A stretch of DNA of 64,000 nt, from assembly GCA_013339895.1 (NCBI GenBank), contig JABACO010000006.1, positions 1,153,942 through 1,217,941 on the forward strand, read 5' to 3'. The notes beneath the pieces were generated by a model that did no database searches, had not been told where the DNA came from, and worked only from the letters and a program-made list of their open reading frames with translations. Numbering within the stretch: the first letter of the stretch is position 1; each line of letters opens with the position of its first letter. The position numbers and the translations under genes were made by a program. Below are positions 45,954-57,080 of the stretch, piece by piece. Source of the DNA: Ephydatia muelleri (Eukaryota > Porifera > Demospongiae > Spongillida > Spongillidae).

Positions 45954-48900
45954 CACTCACATGTCTGCACACTAACACTACTGCTGTTGCTGGATCCTGC
46001 ACAGTTGGTGGCTGTAACACTAACAGTGTAGTTTGTACCATCAATGAGGTCTCCAATAGTGGTCATGGTTGTATCACCAGCTACACTCCATGTACCCACT
46101 GTGGTTCCAGAGGTGACACTGATGTTGTAACTGGATGCATTGAAGCCACTAGAGGCTGGGGTCCATTGGATGGTCAGAGAGTTGATACACAGGGAGGTGG
46201 TTTGGAGACCAGATGGAGCTCCAGGAGAAGCTACAGACCAGAAGGATTAATAAAGATGTTTGAGTACAGTAGCAGCTTATACATCATGTAAAAAAGGCAC
46301 ATGCATCTTGAAAACTGTGTGCAGGTTACAAGGCAAAAAGTCTCTAGCATTCCAAGCCTTCTGCTATTTAAATTAGAGGCACCACTTCATGTGAATGCCA
46401 ACAGTTTGTCTCAACAATATCGAATGTATTATTTTCCTGCACATGTGAGCCACTACAACATATAACGGCAATTTCTCTGAACACACTTTACTGTACATGG
46501 ATTTGAGGAGGTACATAGGTGCACACACAATTTAGTGCACTATTCTCCTTGCATTCATTCACTGGACACATTACAGACTACTGATACATGCAGTCATGTA
46601 CTGCAAATCATAAGATTGCTTGAGCTCTGGAGATACCCAACTGATTGACAGCCAAAATGAAGACATTACGTTCACATTTCTCAACCACATTCATAAGTGA
46701 TGCAACCATGGGAGAGAGGGGGCACGTACACACATCTACCCCCTCCCCAAATGTAACAGAAATTTCTTTGTAACAAGAGCAACTGGATCACCAATCAGCA
46801 CTTAGCTACAAAAAGAAGCTTATGGTCTATTACTATAGACCAAGGCACTGTGCCTAATGTTTAATCTGGGCCTGTTAGTAAGCGCGGACATGTAGCAAAA
46901 GAATGTCTAAACCCAATGGAGAAAACAGTGCCCCAACATTGGATCGAACCCTCGTTCGTAAGTAAAGCAGCTGATTAGTTAGTGATTGCTAACTGCAATT
47001 GTTACAGACAGTAGCACAATACAACGAACCCACTAAAAGCCCATGGGTATATCCTTTGTATGATTAATGACATCCATGTACACTGTATGAGCTATTTGTA
47101 ATTTCATATATGTGCAGCCTGTTGCTCAGTATTGATAATCAGCCACATGTACAGATAGTCAGGTATAAATCTCATCTTCTTGTATCCTTACGATAGTGGC
47201 TTACATGTACAACCAGTAGGGACATGATACAGTACAAAGAACCTTTCCTATGTGGACATGTGCAAGTACAAAGAACCTATCCTATGTGGACATGTGCAAG
47301 TACAAAGAACCTATCATATGTGGACATGTGCAAGTCAAAGAACCTATCCTATGTGGACATGTGCAAGTACAAAGAACCTATCCTATGTGGACATGACACA
47401 GTACAAAGAACCTATCCTATGTGGACATGTGCAAGTACAAAGAACCTATCCTATGTGGACATGTGCAAGTACAAAGAACCTATCCTATGTGGACATGACA
47501 CAGTACAAAGAACCTATCCTATGTGGACATGTGCAAGTACAAAGAACCTATCCTATGTGGACATGTGCAAGTACAAAGAACCTATCCTATGTGGACATGA
47601 CACAGTACAAAGAACCTATCCTATGTGGACATGTGCAAGTACAAAGAACCTATCCTATGTGGACATGTGCAAGTACAAAGAACCTATCCTATGTGGACAT
47701 GTGCAAGTACAAAGAACCTATCCTATGTGGACATGTGCAAGTACAAAGAACCTATCCTATGGCCCACTGCATGTAGCTACAAGTATTATGCACAGTTTCA
47801 AGTGAGGGCTCTATGTCGTGTACGTAGAATCAGTTATATTGGAACTCAACACACACAGAGAAGAGTTGTAAAAAGGAGTAGTTCTAGAAAAGACTTACTG
47901 CAAAATACAGGGATAGCTCAGCCTCAATAGGGTACAGAAATCAAGAGTGGAATCAGTGACCTCTACAAAACATGCACACAAGCATCGAAATGGAATAGAA
48001 TGCATGTACATGTGACAATGTGTGTGTGTGTGTTCATTATCACACAGGTTTATTGTTTGCCACATGTATAAGTGGTGTGTACCACATGTACTGTACATAA
48101 GTGCACATGTTGACTTGTGCATAAGAATATACCATACGATGTGTGCAGGTCAATGTATGCTAGTGTATGCACAAGTGTGAGCCAGCAGGAGTTCATGTTC
48201 GTGTACTACATGTAGGTTGAGCTGAAAATTGTAAATAACAGACCGAAATCATTGCAAGCATAGCCGAGTGGGGTAGCAAATAGCCTTACACGCTGTGAAG
48301 GAGTGGGGATGAGGGCAACATGAAAACACTTATGTAGGTGTAGCAGGTTCAAGAGAACAATCCTAGCCAATAGAATTTCTGGGATTATGGACGTGATGCG
48401 CATGTTGTTGGAGGACAGGACAATGGTGCACAGCATTGGATGAGTTGCTGGTATCAATGTCTTGGAGTTGTCAGTGAAGGAGCTAAGGGTGTATCAGGAC
48501 AGACCCCACACTTGTATCTGCCAGAGGAACTGCGGAATCAAAAAAAGGGTGACCTTTGCTAGCAACTACTTTGTAAATGATGGCTTGCTGTATCATCGGA
48601 GAACCCCCAGCTGGGCAGAGGGGGCCACCATTCAACACTGAAACAGCTACATGTAGTACTACCCAGGCAATGTACAAATCTTGCACACAATAGGTCATCT
48701 GGGAAAGTGGAAAACGGCAGACCGAATTTTACGAAGGTTCTATTGGTCGAGGGTACACTACAATGTGGCTGGTTACTGGGCAGAATGCCAGAAGCTGTCC
48801 AAGAGGATGGCTTGCAGGGTACCACTGGATCTACCCCGGTGATGTCCGAACCATTCAAGCGCATTGCCATCGTGGGACTGCTACCGTGCGGAGTGTGGAG

Positions 48901-51665
48901 GTGGAATGGGTGGCTAAAGAGCAAGTGTCGCTATTCGCGAGGGTAGGAATTCCCGAGGAAATCTCCTGACGGACCCGGGTACTAGCAGCTGCTGAAAGAA
49001 TGGTACATGCTACATAAACGACACATTCGTACAAGCCCATACCACCCACAGACAGATGGGCTTGTAGAGCGGTTCACTCAAACCTTGAAGATGATGCTAC
49101 GCAAGACCACAGTCGAGGAGGGCAAGGACTGACTTCCACCATATGTACTATTCGCATACAGCGAAGTACCCCAAAGTTCCACGGGATTCTCACCCTTCAA
49201 AACTGTTGTATGGACCGCTAGATGTGCTAAGGGAGAAGTGGGAACGAGAAGTGTTCAGACAGTGTTGTATCACTCATCCTGACGATGTGGGACAGAATGG
49301 ATGCGATGAAGGAGCTCGTGAGGGAGAACCTGGAAAAAGCACAACATGTACAGAAGAAGTGGTACAACCAGAATAGCCCTGAAGGTTGATTGTATGGTGC
49401 TAGTGCTATTTCCTCATCCACAAACAAGCTACTCGCTCGGTGGCAAGGCTCCTACAAAGTCCTAGAGAAGGTGGGCAGTGTGGACTATATGGTTGACATG
49501 CACGACCGCAGAAAACGGATGAAGATATTTAACATAAACATGCTCCGGGAGTTCTATCAACCAAGCGACACTGGCACTGGTGCAAAGAAGCAGATGACCA
49601 AGGAGAAATCCTAGTAAAGCGGGAACAATCTTTGATGAACAGTTGAATCCACAGCAGAGAGATGAGCTAGCTGGAGTACTGAAAAAGTCCACAGCAGCCT
49701 TCTTCCGTGGCACACAAAACTGGCAGAACATCCAATCGAGTGTGGATCAGCAAAGCCAATCAGGTTGACCCCATACCATGCTTACTGGAACAGCAGAAAA
49801 TCCGGGAGATGCAGGAATGGAGCATAATCGAGCCCTCATCGAGCCCTCATCGAGTAAGTGGTGCTACTTGTGAAGAAAAATGAGGGAGCCCTGAGGATAT
49901 GTGTGGACTACTGGAGGCCTGCTGAACAGAGGATAGACGATATACTGGACCACACGGAAAACCACAGTTCATAACTATGATGGATCTGACAAGAGGCTAC
50001 TGGCAAATTCCAGTGGCGCAGTGGAGTGATCTTATGCACAAAATGATGAATTCTATTTATTTACTTTTAATTGGTATTCCTCTAGTACTTGTGTATTGAA
50101 GGCATCGGCTTAGGAAGTATTGGAGAAGTACTATTAATGCAATTGAACACATTATAATGAAATACACCATTTTGTGCATAAGGTCTACATGTACATGTAT
50201 AACTTCTGAACAGTCAACACTATCAACTTTGTTGCTGCGCCTCTCATGGCAGTTAATGACATTGCAATAATGCTTACACAAGTGAGTCTGGGAACAAGAC
50301 TAGCACACGTAAGGCTATTTGCGATACACTCACCACACAGTCATGCAATAAAGTTTTCCTATTTGCCATTATAATCCTTGCTAAACATCTCGTCTTATCT
50401 TGCCACACTCAGTCAACAATGATTAAAAAACCCTACATTTTGAAAACTGCATCGATCTATTTTCCCACCAAATTGACAACTGGAATGGGTGCAATAATCT
50501 TGCCTCATTACAAAATGCTAAACTATAATATAAGTACGTACACACAAACAGACTTACATGCCAGTTGTATGTTCAGTGTATCACTGCCAACAATAGCATT
50601 AATAATGCCATCTCTGCATGTGACATTGGTTCCATTGAAATATTGAGGAGTAGGTATGGTGAGGACAGAGGTGTAGCATGTTCCACTGATGTTGGTCATC
50701 ACAGCAAAGAGGCTACCACATGATCCTGGTAATGTATTGAGTGAAGAATTTGCTGCCTGTGTGAGCTGGATTGTGTTTGCAGGAGCACCAGGAGTGGAAC
50801 ACTGGAAGCCAGAGGATCCTGTCCACCGTATGATGATACTATCAAAACCTGAGCTGATGGTACATGTGTAGGTGATGATGTCACCAGGACATAGGAGTGT
50901 TCTCATTGGTGGGTAGTTGATGTTAACGGATGGACAGCCAGCTGCATGGATGTGTTACACATGACAGCAATGCAAAGTATAAGTATATAGTTTAGAAAAT
51001 ACACACATGTCTGTAAGCATCAAACTGAAATACGGACAACGTGACTCAGATATTCAACAAAATACAAGTTCTTATATTTTAAATCCCCTAAAGCCCAAGC
51101 ACAATGGCACTGCATGGACTCCTCATGTGGGGATTTCATACACGGTAAGGACTAGTGAGGATTATATCTGGTGTTTCCTATACGGTACATTGAAGGGTTG
51201 TTTCTATCAAAACCACACTTAATCGCTGTAACACTACTGTACATCGTTTCGTTGCTTTGCATCGCCCAATCCTATATCCAGTTGTCATAAATGACCCCGC
51301 AACCCAAAGACCAAGCACACACACCCACATAAATATAAGAACACACACATACACGCGCGTGCGTGCATCCACCCACACGCACGCACACACAGACATACAT
51401 ACAAACACACATCGTAACAAATACGCTGGATACGCACACACTTTCAATCACCGATACCATCTATCTCTTTCTAGTTTTTAAAAGCAAACTTGGATGACCA
51501 ACCATATCACGCAGCCGATCATTAATCGCGCTAGCATTACTTACAGACCCACTAGCGATCCTGAAACTCGGGCAGCCAAAACTCGTTCTACATACCTGCT
51601 TTTATCCCCACATGGAAAGATAAAAATACGAAAGCAAGAAACAAGAGTCGTGTGTTCTCCATCAT
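45065..51665 (-). CDS. Gene D: Ig-like/multi-FN3 surface protein, tail not found
   Basis: Minus-strand gene. Exons: 51665-51596, signal peptide (MMENTRLLFLAFVFLSFHVG); 50941-50558 (384 nt), Ig-like module (MRTLLCPGDIITYTC ... FNGTNVTCRDG); 46230-45961 (270 nt), FN3 (PGAPSGLQTTSLCINSLTIQ, ATNCAGSSNSS); 45833-45739 and 45686-45485, a second FN3-like module split by a 52-bp phase-0 intron; 45430-45065 (366 nt), Cys-rich FN3-like module (HYCVVCCSPS, GQMYYCKAAATNTNSNNCAG) and a Ser/Thr/Pro stalk, ending in a GTTAGT donor. All other introns are phase 1 and borders match gene E exactly. The frame is open throughout. No membrane or tail exon is seen to the left, so the product may be soluble, or the last exon lies beyond the transposons. 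Confidence 0.85.
45880..45955. repeat. (CA)n microsatellite in FN3 intron of gene D
   Basis: CA-rich run in the intron between exons 46230-45961 and 45833-45739. The same intron in gene E holds a much longer run. Confidence 0.9.
46231..47219. other. Intron 2 of gene D, left part; no gene
   Basis: AT-rich intronic DNA without recognisable features apart from a decayed tRNA-like box near 46940. Confidence 0.5.
47225..47762. repeat. 34-bp minisatellite in intron 2 of gene D
   Basis: About 16 copies of a unit containing GTACAAAGAACCTATCCTAT and GTGGACATGTGCAA, with a variant spacer (GTGGACATGACACA). Frames read KEPILCGH-type repeats of no coding significance. Confidence 0.95.
48640..50015 (+). 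pseudogene. Ty3/gypsy-type pol remnant, integrase before RT
   Basis: Plus-strand remnant inside intron 2 of gene D, with many frameshifts. In order: integrase zinc-binding region (GHLGKWKTADRILRRFYWSR, YWAECQKLSKRM; about 48690-48810); integrase core tail (TSPYHPQTDGLVERFTQTLK; about 49030-49090); LREKWE at about 49230; integrase C-terminus (NKLLARWQGSYKVLEKVG, KIFNINMLREFYQPS; 49425-49567); a linker (QQRDELAGVLKKSTAAFF; about 49654-49707); then the start of reverse transcriptase (EWSIIEPS near 49820, MMDLTRGYWQIPVA near 49980). RT is cut off near 50015. Integrase upstream of RT is the order of Gmr1-type gypsy elements, not of standard Ty3/gypsy. Confidence 0.75.
50016..50557. other. Intron 2 of gene D, right part
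   Basis: Holds an inverted pair (CTTATGCACAAAATG near 50032, reversed near 50171) and, at 50290-50400, an inverted copy of the dispersed repeat at 27180-27310 (AAGGCTATTTGCGATAC, TCTTATCTTGCCACACTC). No gene. Confidence 0.5.
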
Positions 51666-51740
51666 TCACCACTCCCAGGAACTGGCTGGTACTGGTTCCA
51701 CACAGGGGTTGAGCAATCTGGCCCCACGCCGGATACAGAA
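51666..51740. promoter_or_regulatory. Bidirectional promoter interval between genes D and E
   Basis: The start codons of D (51665, minus) and E (51741, plus) are divided by 75 bp. The interval has no TATA box and is moderately GC-rich, with similar ACTGGCTGGTACTGG-type words. A common core promoter, or 5' UTRs that overlap in antisense, is inferred. Confidence 0.55.
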
Positions 51741-54700
51741 ATGTTAGCACTGGTAATAGCTCTTTCATTTTCGTACCTTTATGAAACAAAGGGCGGTAAG
51801 TCTAAGTCCTGTGTATCAATTGTTACCCGAATTGTAATAATAAAGGTAGTGAAGCATGCGTACTTACTCCTGTGCGTAAATCTTTATACCGGTAATTGCA
51901 TCCGTATCGGTAAGATCCAGTTCGGTTACATTACAGGTGGCTGGCACTGGATTACTCATAGCATGCCTGCATACCAGAGGCTGCTTACTTCATAGATCTC
52001 AGCCTTTGGTTCTTGGCTTGAATTTGAAACCATGTTGAGCTCTGAGCCATTCAACACTGAGTAGGACATGACCTTTTCAGAATTTTTTCACACTGTTAAT
52101 AGGCCTCATAATGTCTTATACTGGTACCAAGTTTCAGGTTCGGAAACCTTTTGGTTGGGATGTTATTCGTTGCCAAATAATGGTCTGCTGTGTCAAACCT
52201 GGACATGTTTACTATCACCAGATAGCAAATGACCTGACTAATTCTGAAACGGTCATCAACGAAGTACATTTCCATAGCAACAGTTAAGTAAATTTAATTT
52301 GAAATCTGGCAACGATCAGTTCTATATTTGAATTGTAATGTTATTTTTGCTAAATACTCACAGCCACATAGGTACTTGTTAAAATGTGAATTGGAAGGTC
52401 ATGTCGAACTCTGTGTTGACCCTATATGGAATGACTCCTCTTGCATTTATCAATTTACCGCTATGAACCATGTAATGAAACAATTTGACATACTATGTGA
52501 TGAAACAGTATCCAGCTCAAAGGAAGTTAAGTTGCCAGATCGTCCTGCTGCATCTAGTTATACTCTCCTGCATTTAATGTACTGTAGGTATACTATAATA
52601 TGTGTATAAAGTGTTAGTTAGTTGGTTGGTTTTGGCTTGTTGCACTGATTATTATATTTTGCTATTGCTTCTTTGGTTTTGGGTGGTTGTGAATGGGATC
52701 TATAATTGAAGCCCTATTGTGTAATCAGACGCAATTCACATCTCATACACTATATGCTGATATTGGGATAACTCAGTCATTTCCAACACTAAATACAGTT
52801 GTATGACATAGATACTGTTATTGTGGAAGGCAAAAGGCATAGAAAAACCCAGGTAAAATATATTTTGTTATGCTTAACAAGTGAGGAATATCTGAGACAG
52901 GTGTCCATTTTTCAGTCCAATACTAACAATGTATTGTGTGCACTCTTTACTTTCCATTGCTGTGATTTGTAACACATCCATACAGCTGGCTGTCCATCCT
53001 TTAACATCAACTACCCACCAATGAGAACACTCCTCTGTCCTGGTGACATCATCACCTACACATGTGCCCTCAGCTCAGGTTTTGATAGTATCATCACACG
53101 GTGGACAGGATCCCCTGGTTTCCAGTGCTCCACTCCTGGTGCTCCTGCAAACACAATCCAGCTCACACAGACAGCAGGTGCTTCACTCAATACAGTACCA
53201 GGATCCTGTGGTACCCTCTCTGCTGTGATGACCAACATCAGTGGAACATGCTACACCTCTGTCCTCACCATACCTACTCCTCAATATTTCAATGGAACCA
53301 CAGTCACGTGCAGAGATGGCATTACTGGTGCTCTTATTGGCAGTGATACACTGAACATACAACTGGCATGTAAGTCTGTTTTTAATTTACTAGTAATCGG
53401 TAACTACACTGTACATATATTATTGTACATGTTTCATTTAACTTATACTGTATTCTGTGATGGTACACTACCACTAGTTGGGGTGTGGTCTCTAGGCATC
53501 TCCCATCTGTGGGTTTGCTGGCCCTGTGTGGTGCCCCAAGAATGACAGAGATGAATGAACTGCTGTAATTAAAAAAAGCATGTGTAGCTCATCTGTGTGT
53601 GTGGACGTGTGAGTCAGGAGCTTATCTTCCCTTTGATTGTTGGAATTCCTTAGTAACATGTGTTACACGTGTCCATAATTATTTAAAATTAAACAGCACT
53701 GAAAACCATATTATCCAATCACCTGATATCCTAAGCTATATTATATATACAGCAACCAGACAGTCTGGCAACTACTGCAGAGTTCAGAGTTAATACACTA
53801 GCAGCCACACACTTAGTCCTGTCATGTGGCCACTATATGTAGTTCTCCATTACACTGTCTTTTCTTTTATAGTGGTCTGGTGATCATCTTGTTTGATGAG
53901 GGTATTCAGTGCACCTGAGGGTTGGGTCTGGTGCATATTTAATTAGTTCAGTAACTCTACTGACTGCGTGCATGCAATCAAAACCACCTGTCATAGTTAT
54001 AATAAGACCCTGGCTATTAGTGTTTGTTGTGAGCAGTCCCCAGGCCACATGTAACCACGTTCACTGAATTCAATTTCATCACACCTGGTCACATGTCATA
54101 TGTTGTGGTCAGTCGCTCTAGAAAGAGAACTGACAGCAACTACTATACAATTGTAAGGAATGGACAATTGGCCAAAAGTGTGCTTCTATGTGGCCCTACA
54201 TGTACATGACCAAAGTGTACTCGGAACTTGCTTATTCATGTTCACTTATTTAGAGTGTGTAGTACATCTGAGAGATCTATTCAGCCTGCAGTTTGAGTGT
54301 AGATTTCAATGTTCCTCGATGTATTATGCGTCCCTAGTTTATTATCTGGTTAAATAATTGCAATGGTAACAAGTAAATAAAAACATTCTCTATGAGAAAG
54401 TTGGTGGCATAGGATTTGAAGGCAATTGGTGGTGTAAAAAGCAAGGAAACAAGGTCTTATCTGAAGGGAAAATGTAATAGTGCTATATTTAGCACACAAA
54501 CAACATATACCCTAAAATGTGCTAAATATAGGACTATTACATTTTCCCTTCAGATAAGACCTTGTTTCCTTGCTTTTTACACCACCAATTGCCTTCAAAT
54601 CCTATATCCCACCAACTTTCTCATAGAGAATGTTTTATTTACTTGTTTTATTAATTTTTTTATCACACCCAATGACTGTTGTATCGCTGCTTCTCCATTT

Positions 54701-57004
54701 TCATTTCTTTCCATCTATACAATATAGGGACACGGTCTCCGACATGATTATGACGACGTAGTCTCGTACGCATACGTTTTATATATACGTCTGGGTACGT
54801 TTTTTTACTGGGTCTGCATGATAACGCTCGCGTTCCCCTGTCCGTTTCTTTTCAGGGTCTGCCTTGTAGGATGCCCGTGCCGATTCTAAAACATCGTCTC
54901 GAACTTCAAGGTATTTCGCACGTCGTTTCGCTCGTTTCTTTTCTTGACGTGAAGGCATTTTGATGAAAACAACTTCACTAATAAAAAAGTAGCACACCAA
55001 ACGACGATTGAATCACCAAAGAGCTTTTCTCTAATTGTTATGCTATTTATACACATGCCGTTTATCTTTAGACCGTAATTACGAAATGATCTAATTATAC
55101 AAGACATAGGCTGATATTCGATTGTGTATCAAAGTATAACAACTACTATATTTATATAAAAGCGAGTCCTGCGGCCGATTCTGAAGCTATTGGTGAAATT
55201 TTCATCGCTTAAAAGTGTTCCTGACCCGAGTTATGCGTTGCCAAGAAGGAGGAGGAGGAGGAGAAGGAGACGAATTCCGAGACTGGGAACGAGAACGGGC
55301 AGCACACTCTTGTTCTCTGCAACCACGCGGTTCTGCGACATGAAACAAGAACGAAAGTACTCCTTTTTGACTTCTAGATCGATTGCTAAAACACGCTGCA
55401 CGATCCGATCGTCGGGAGTGTTGTTACAGTGTACAGACGGGTCGCGTTTTTTTAATGACATTCATGGTCGTGGTCAAATCCTATATGGAAGTTTCTAACG
55501 AAACTTCCGATGTACAGAATGCCGGCTTCTCCATACATCCGACAAAACTGGGATAGGTACTTCAATATTGCACATCGAATTGGTGACCTTATACAAAATT
55601 GTGACCATGAATTTCAATTCAAGTATTGCATAGTGATGGATGGGAAGACAGCTTATGCCAGTGAATTCATACATGTATATTGAGCTTCTATTGAGTTATT
55701 ATTATTACACAGTGCTTAACTTACTAATTTATTTTGTTGTCACATTTTATAACACATTGAGTTATGTTGGCATGTCTCCAGAGCTCAAGCAACCTTAGAT
55801 TTACAAGACAGCATGTATCAGTAGAATGTGATGGGTGCAAGGGAATAGTACATAGTAATTTGCATTTGTGATTTACTGAGCACCTATGTACCACCTCAAA
55901 TCCATATACAAATGTGTTTGATTTTATATGCACATGTTGTAGTTGCTCACACATGCAGGAAAATACTGCAGTCACTGTTTTAGGAAACATTTGGAATTCA
56001 CATGAACTGGTGCCTCTAATTCAAATAGCACGAGGTTTGGAATGCTAGTGACTTCATAACCACACAGTTTTCGACATGCATATGCCTTGTTTACATTATG
56101 ATATTTAGGGTATTGATATTTCACATTCCTAGGATTTGCTAGTACCCAAAACACAGACCAAATATTGCAGGTTTGCTAGGCAAGCCTGAAACAAGTACTG
56201 TTTAATGCTGCTGCATGTACTTGATGTTGGAAAGTTGGCTGTTCACTTTGAATTTCTTTCTTCATAAAATAAGTGATTTGGTGACTGATCTAGAATTGGG
56301 TATAAGTGCAGAAACAAGGTATTGATAAGATGCTACAACTAAGCATTTTGTTTTCCAGGGAATACAGCTTGCATTTGCAAATAGCATTTTTGATCTTTTT
56401 TGGTCAGAAATTTACGCCCAGGCACAGCATTACTGTTTCAGTGGGATTTATGTTCTTTCTCTACAAATTTCTTTCCTCCAAATAAATTATAACCATTCCA
56501 TTTAGTAACTTTTTTTGAGAGGTCATAATTATGTGTGTATATATATACATGTATATCGTGGTGCAATTTTCGTGGAAACTGTCCCAGTTATATCTATTCA
56601 TAACTATGCAATTGTGTGTATGATGATGTCATTCCTATGGATTTGTAATACTGCAGCTTCACCCGGAGCTCCCAGTAATGTCCAGCCATCCCTGGTGTGT
56701 ACTAACTCTCTGACCCTCCAATGGACCATGTCGGCTAGTAATAATGCAGCTGGCTATGTTGTCCTCCTCACCACCACCTCTGGGACCACTGTGGCTTTGA
56801 ACACAACAACCTCAACCATGACCACTATTGGAGATCTCATTGATGGTACAAGCTACACTGTTAGTGTTGCAGCCATCAACTGTGCAGGATCCAGCAACAG
56901 CAATAGTGTTAGTGTGCAGACATGTGAGTGGTGTGTGTGTGTGTGTGTTTGTGTGTTTGTGTGTTTGTGTTAGTGTATATGTGTGTGTTGTGTGTGTGTA
57001 TGTG

Positions 57005-57080
<76 letters not shown>

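Noticed and set aside
46920-46975. tRNA gene or tRNA-derived SINE on the minus strand (GAGGGTTCGATCC box)
   Set aside because: The B-box lacks a base, and no A-box or cloverleaf could be placed upstream.
47224-47805. Two ORFs of 170-190 codons
   Set aside because: Both are frames through the 34-bp minisatellite in intron 2 of gene D.
51541-51789. Alternative start of gene D in another frame (MKELLPVLTFLYPAWG)
   Set aside because: It does not lead to a phase-1 donor. The frame beginning at 51665 gives a better signal peptide and joins exon 2 exactly.
52328-52609. 93-codon ORF in intron 1 of gene E
   Set aside because: No recognisable motif and no splice sites joining it to E in phase.
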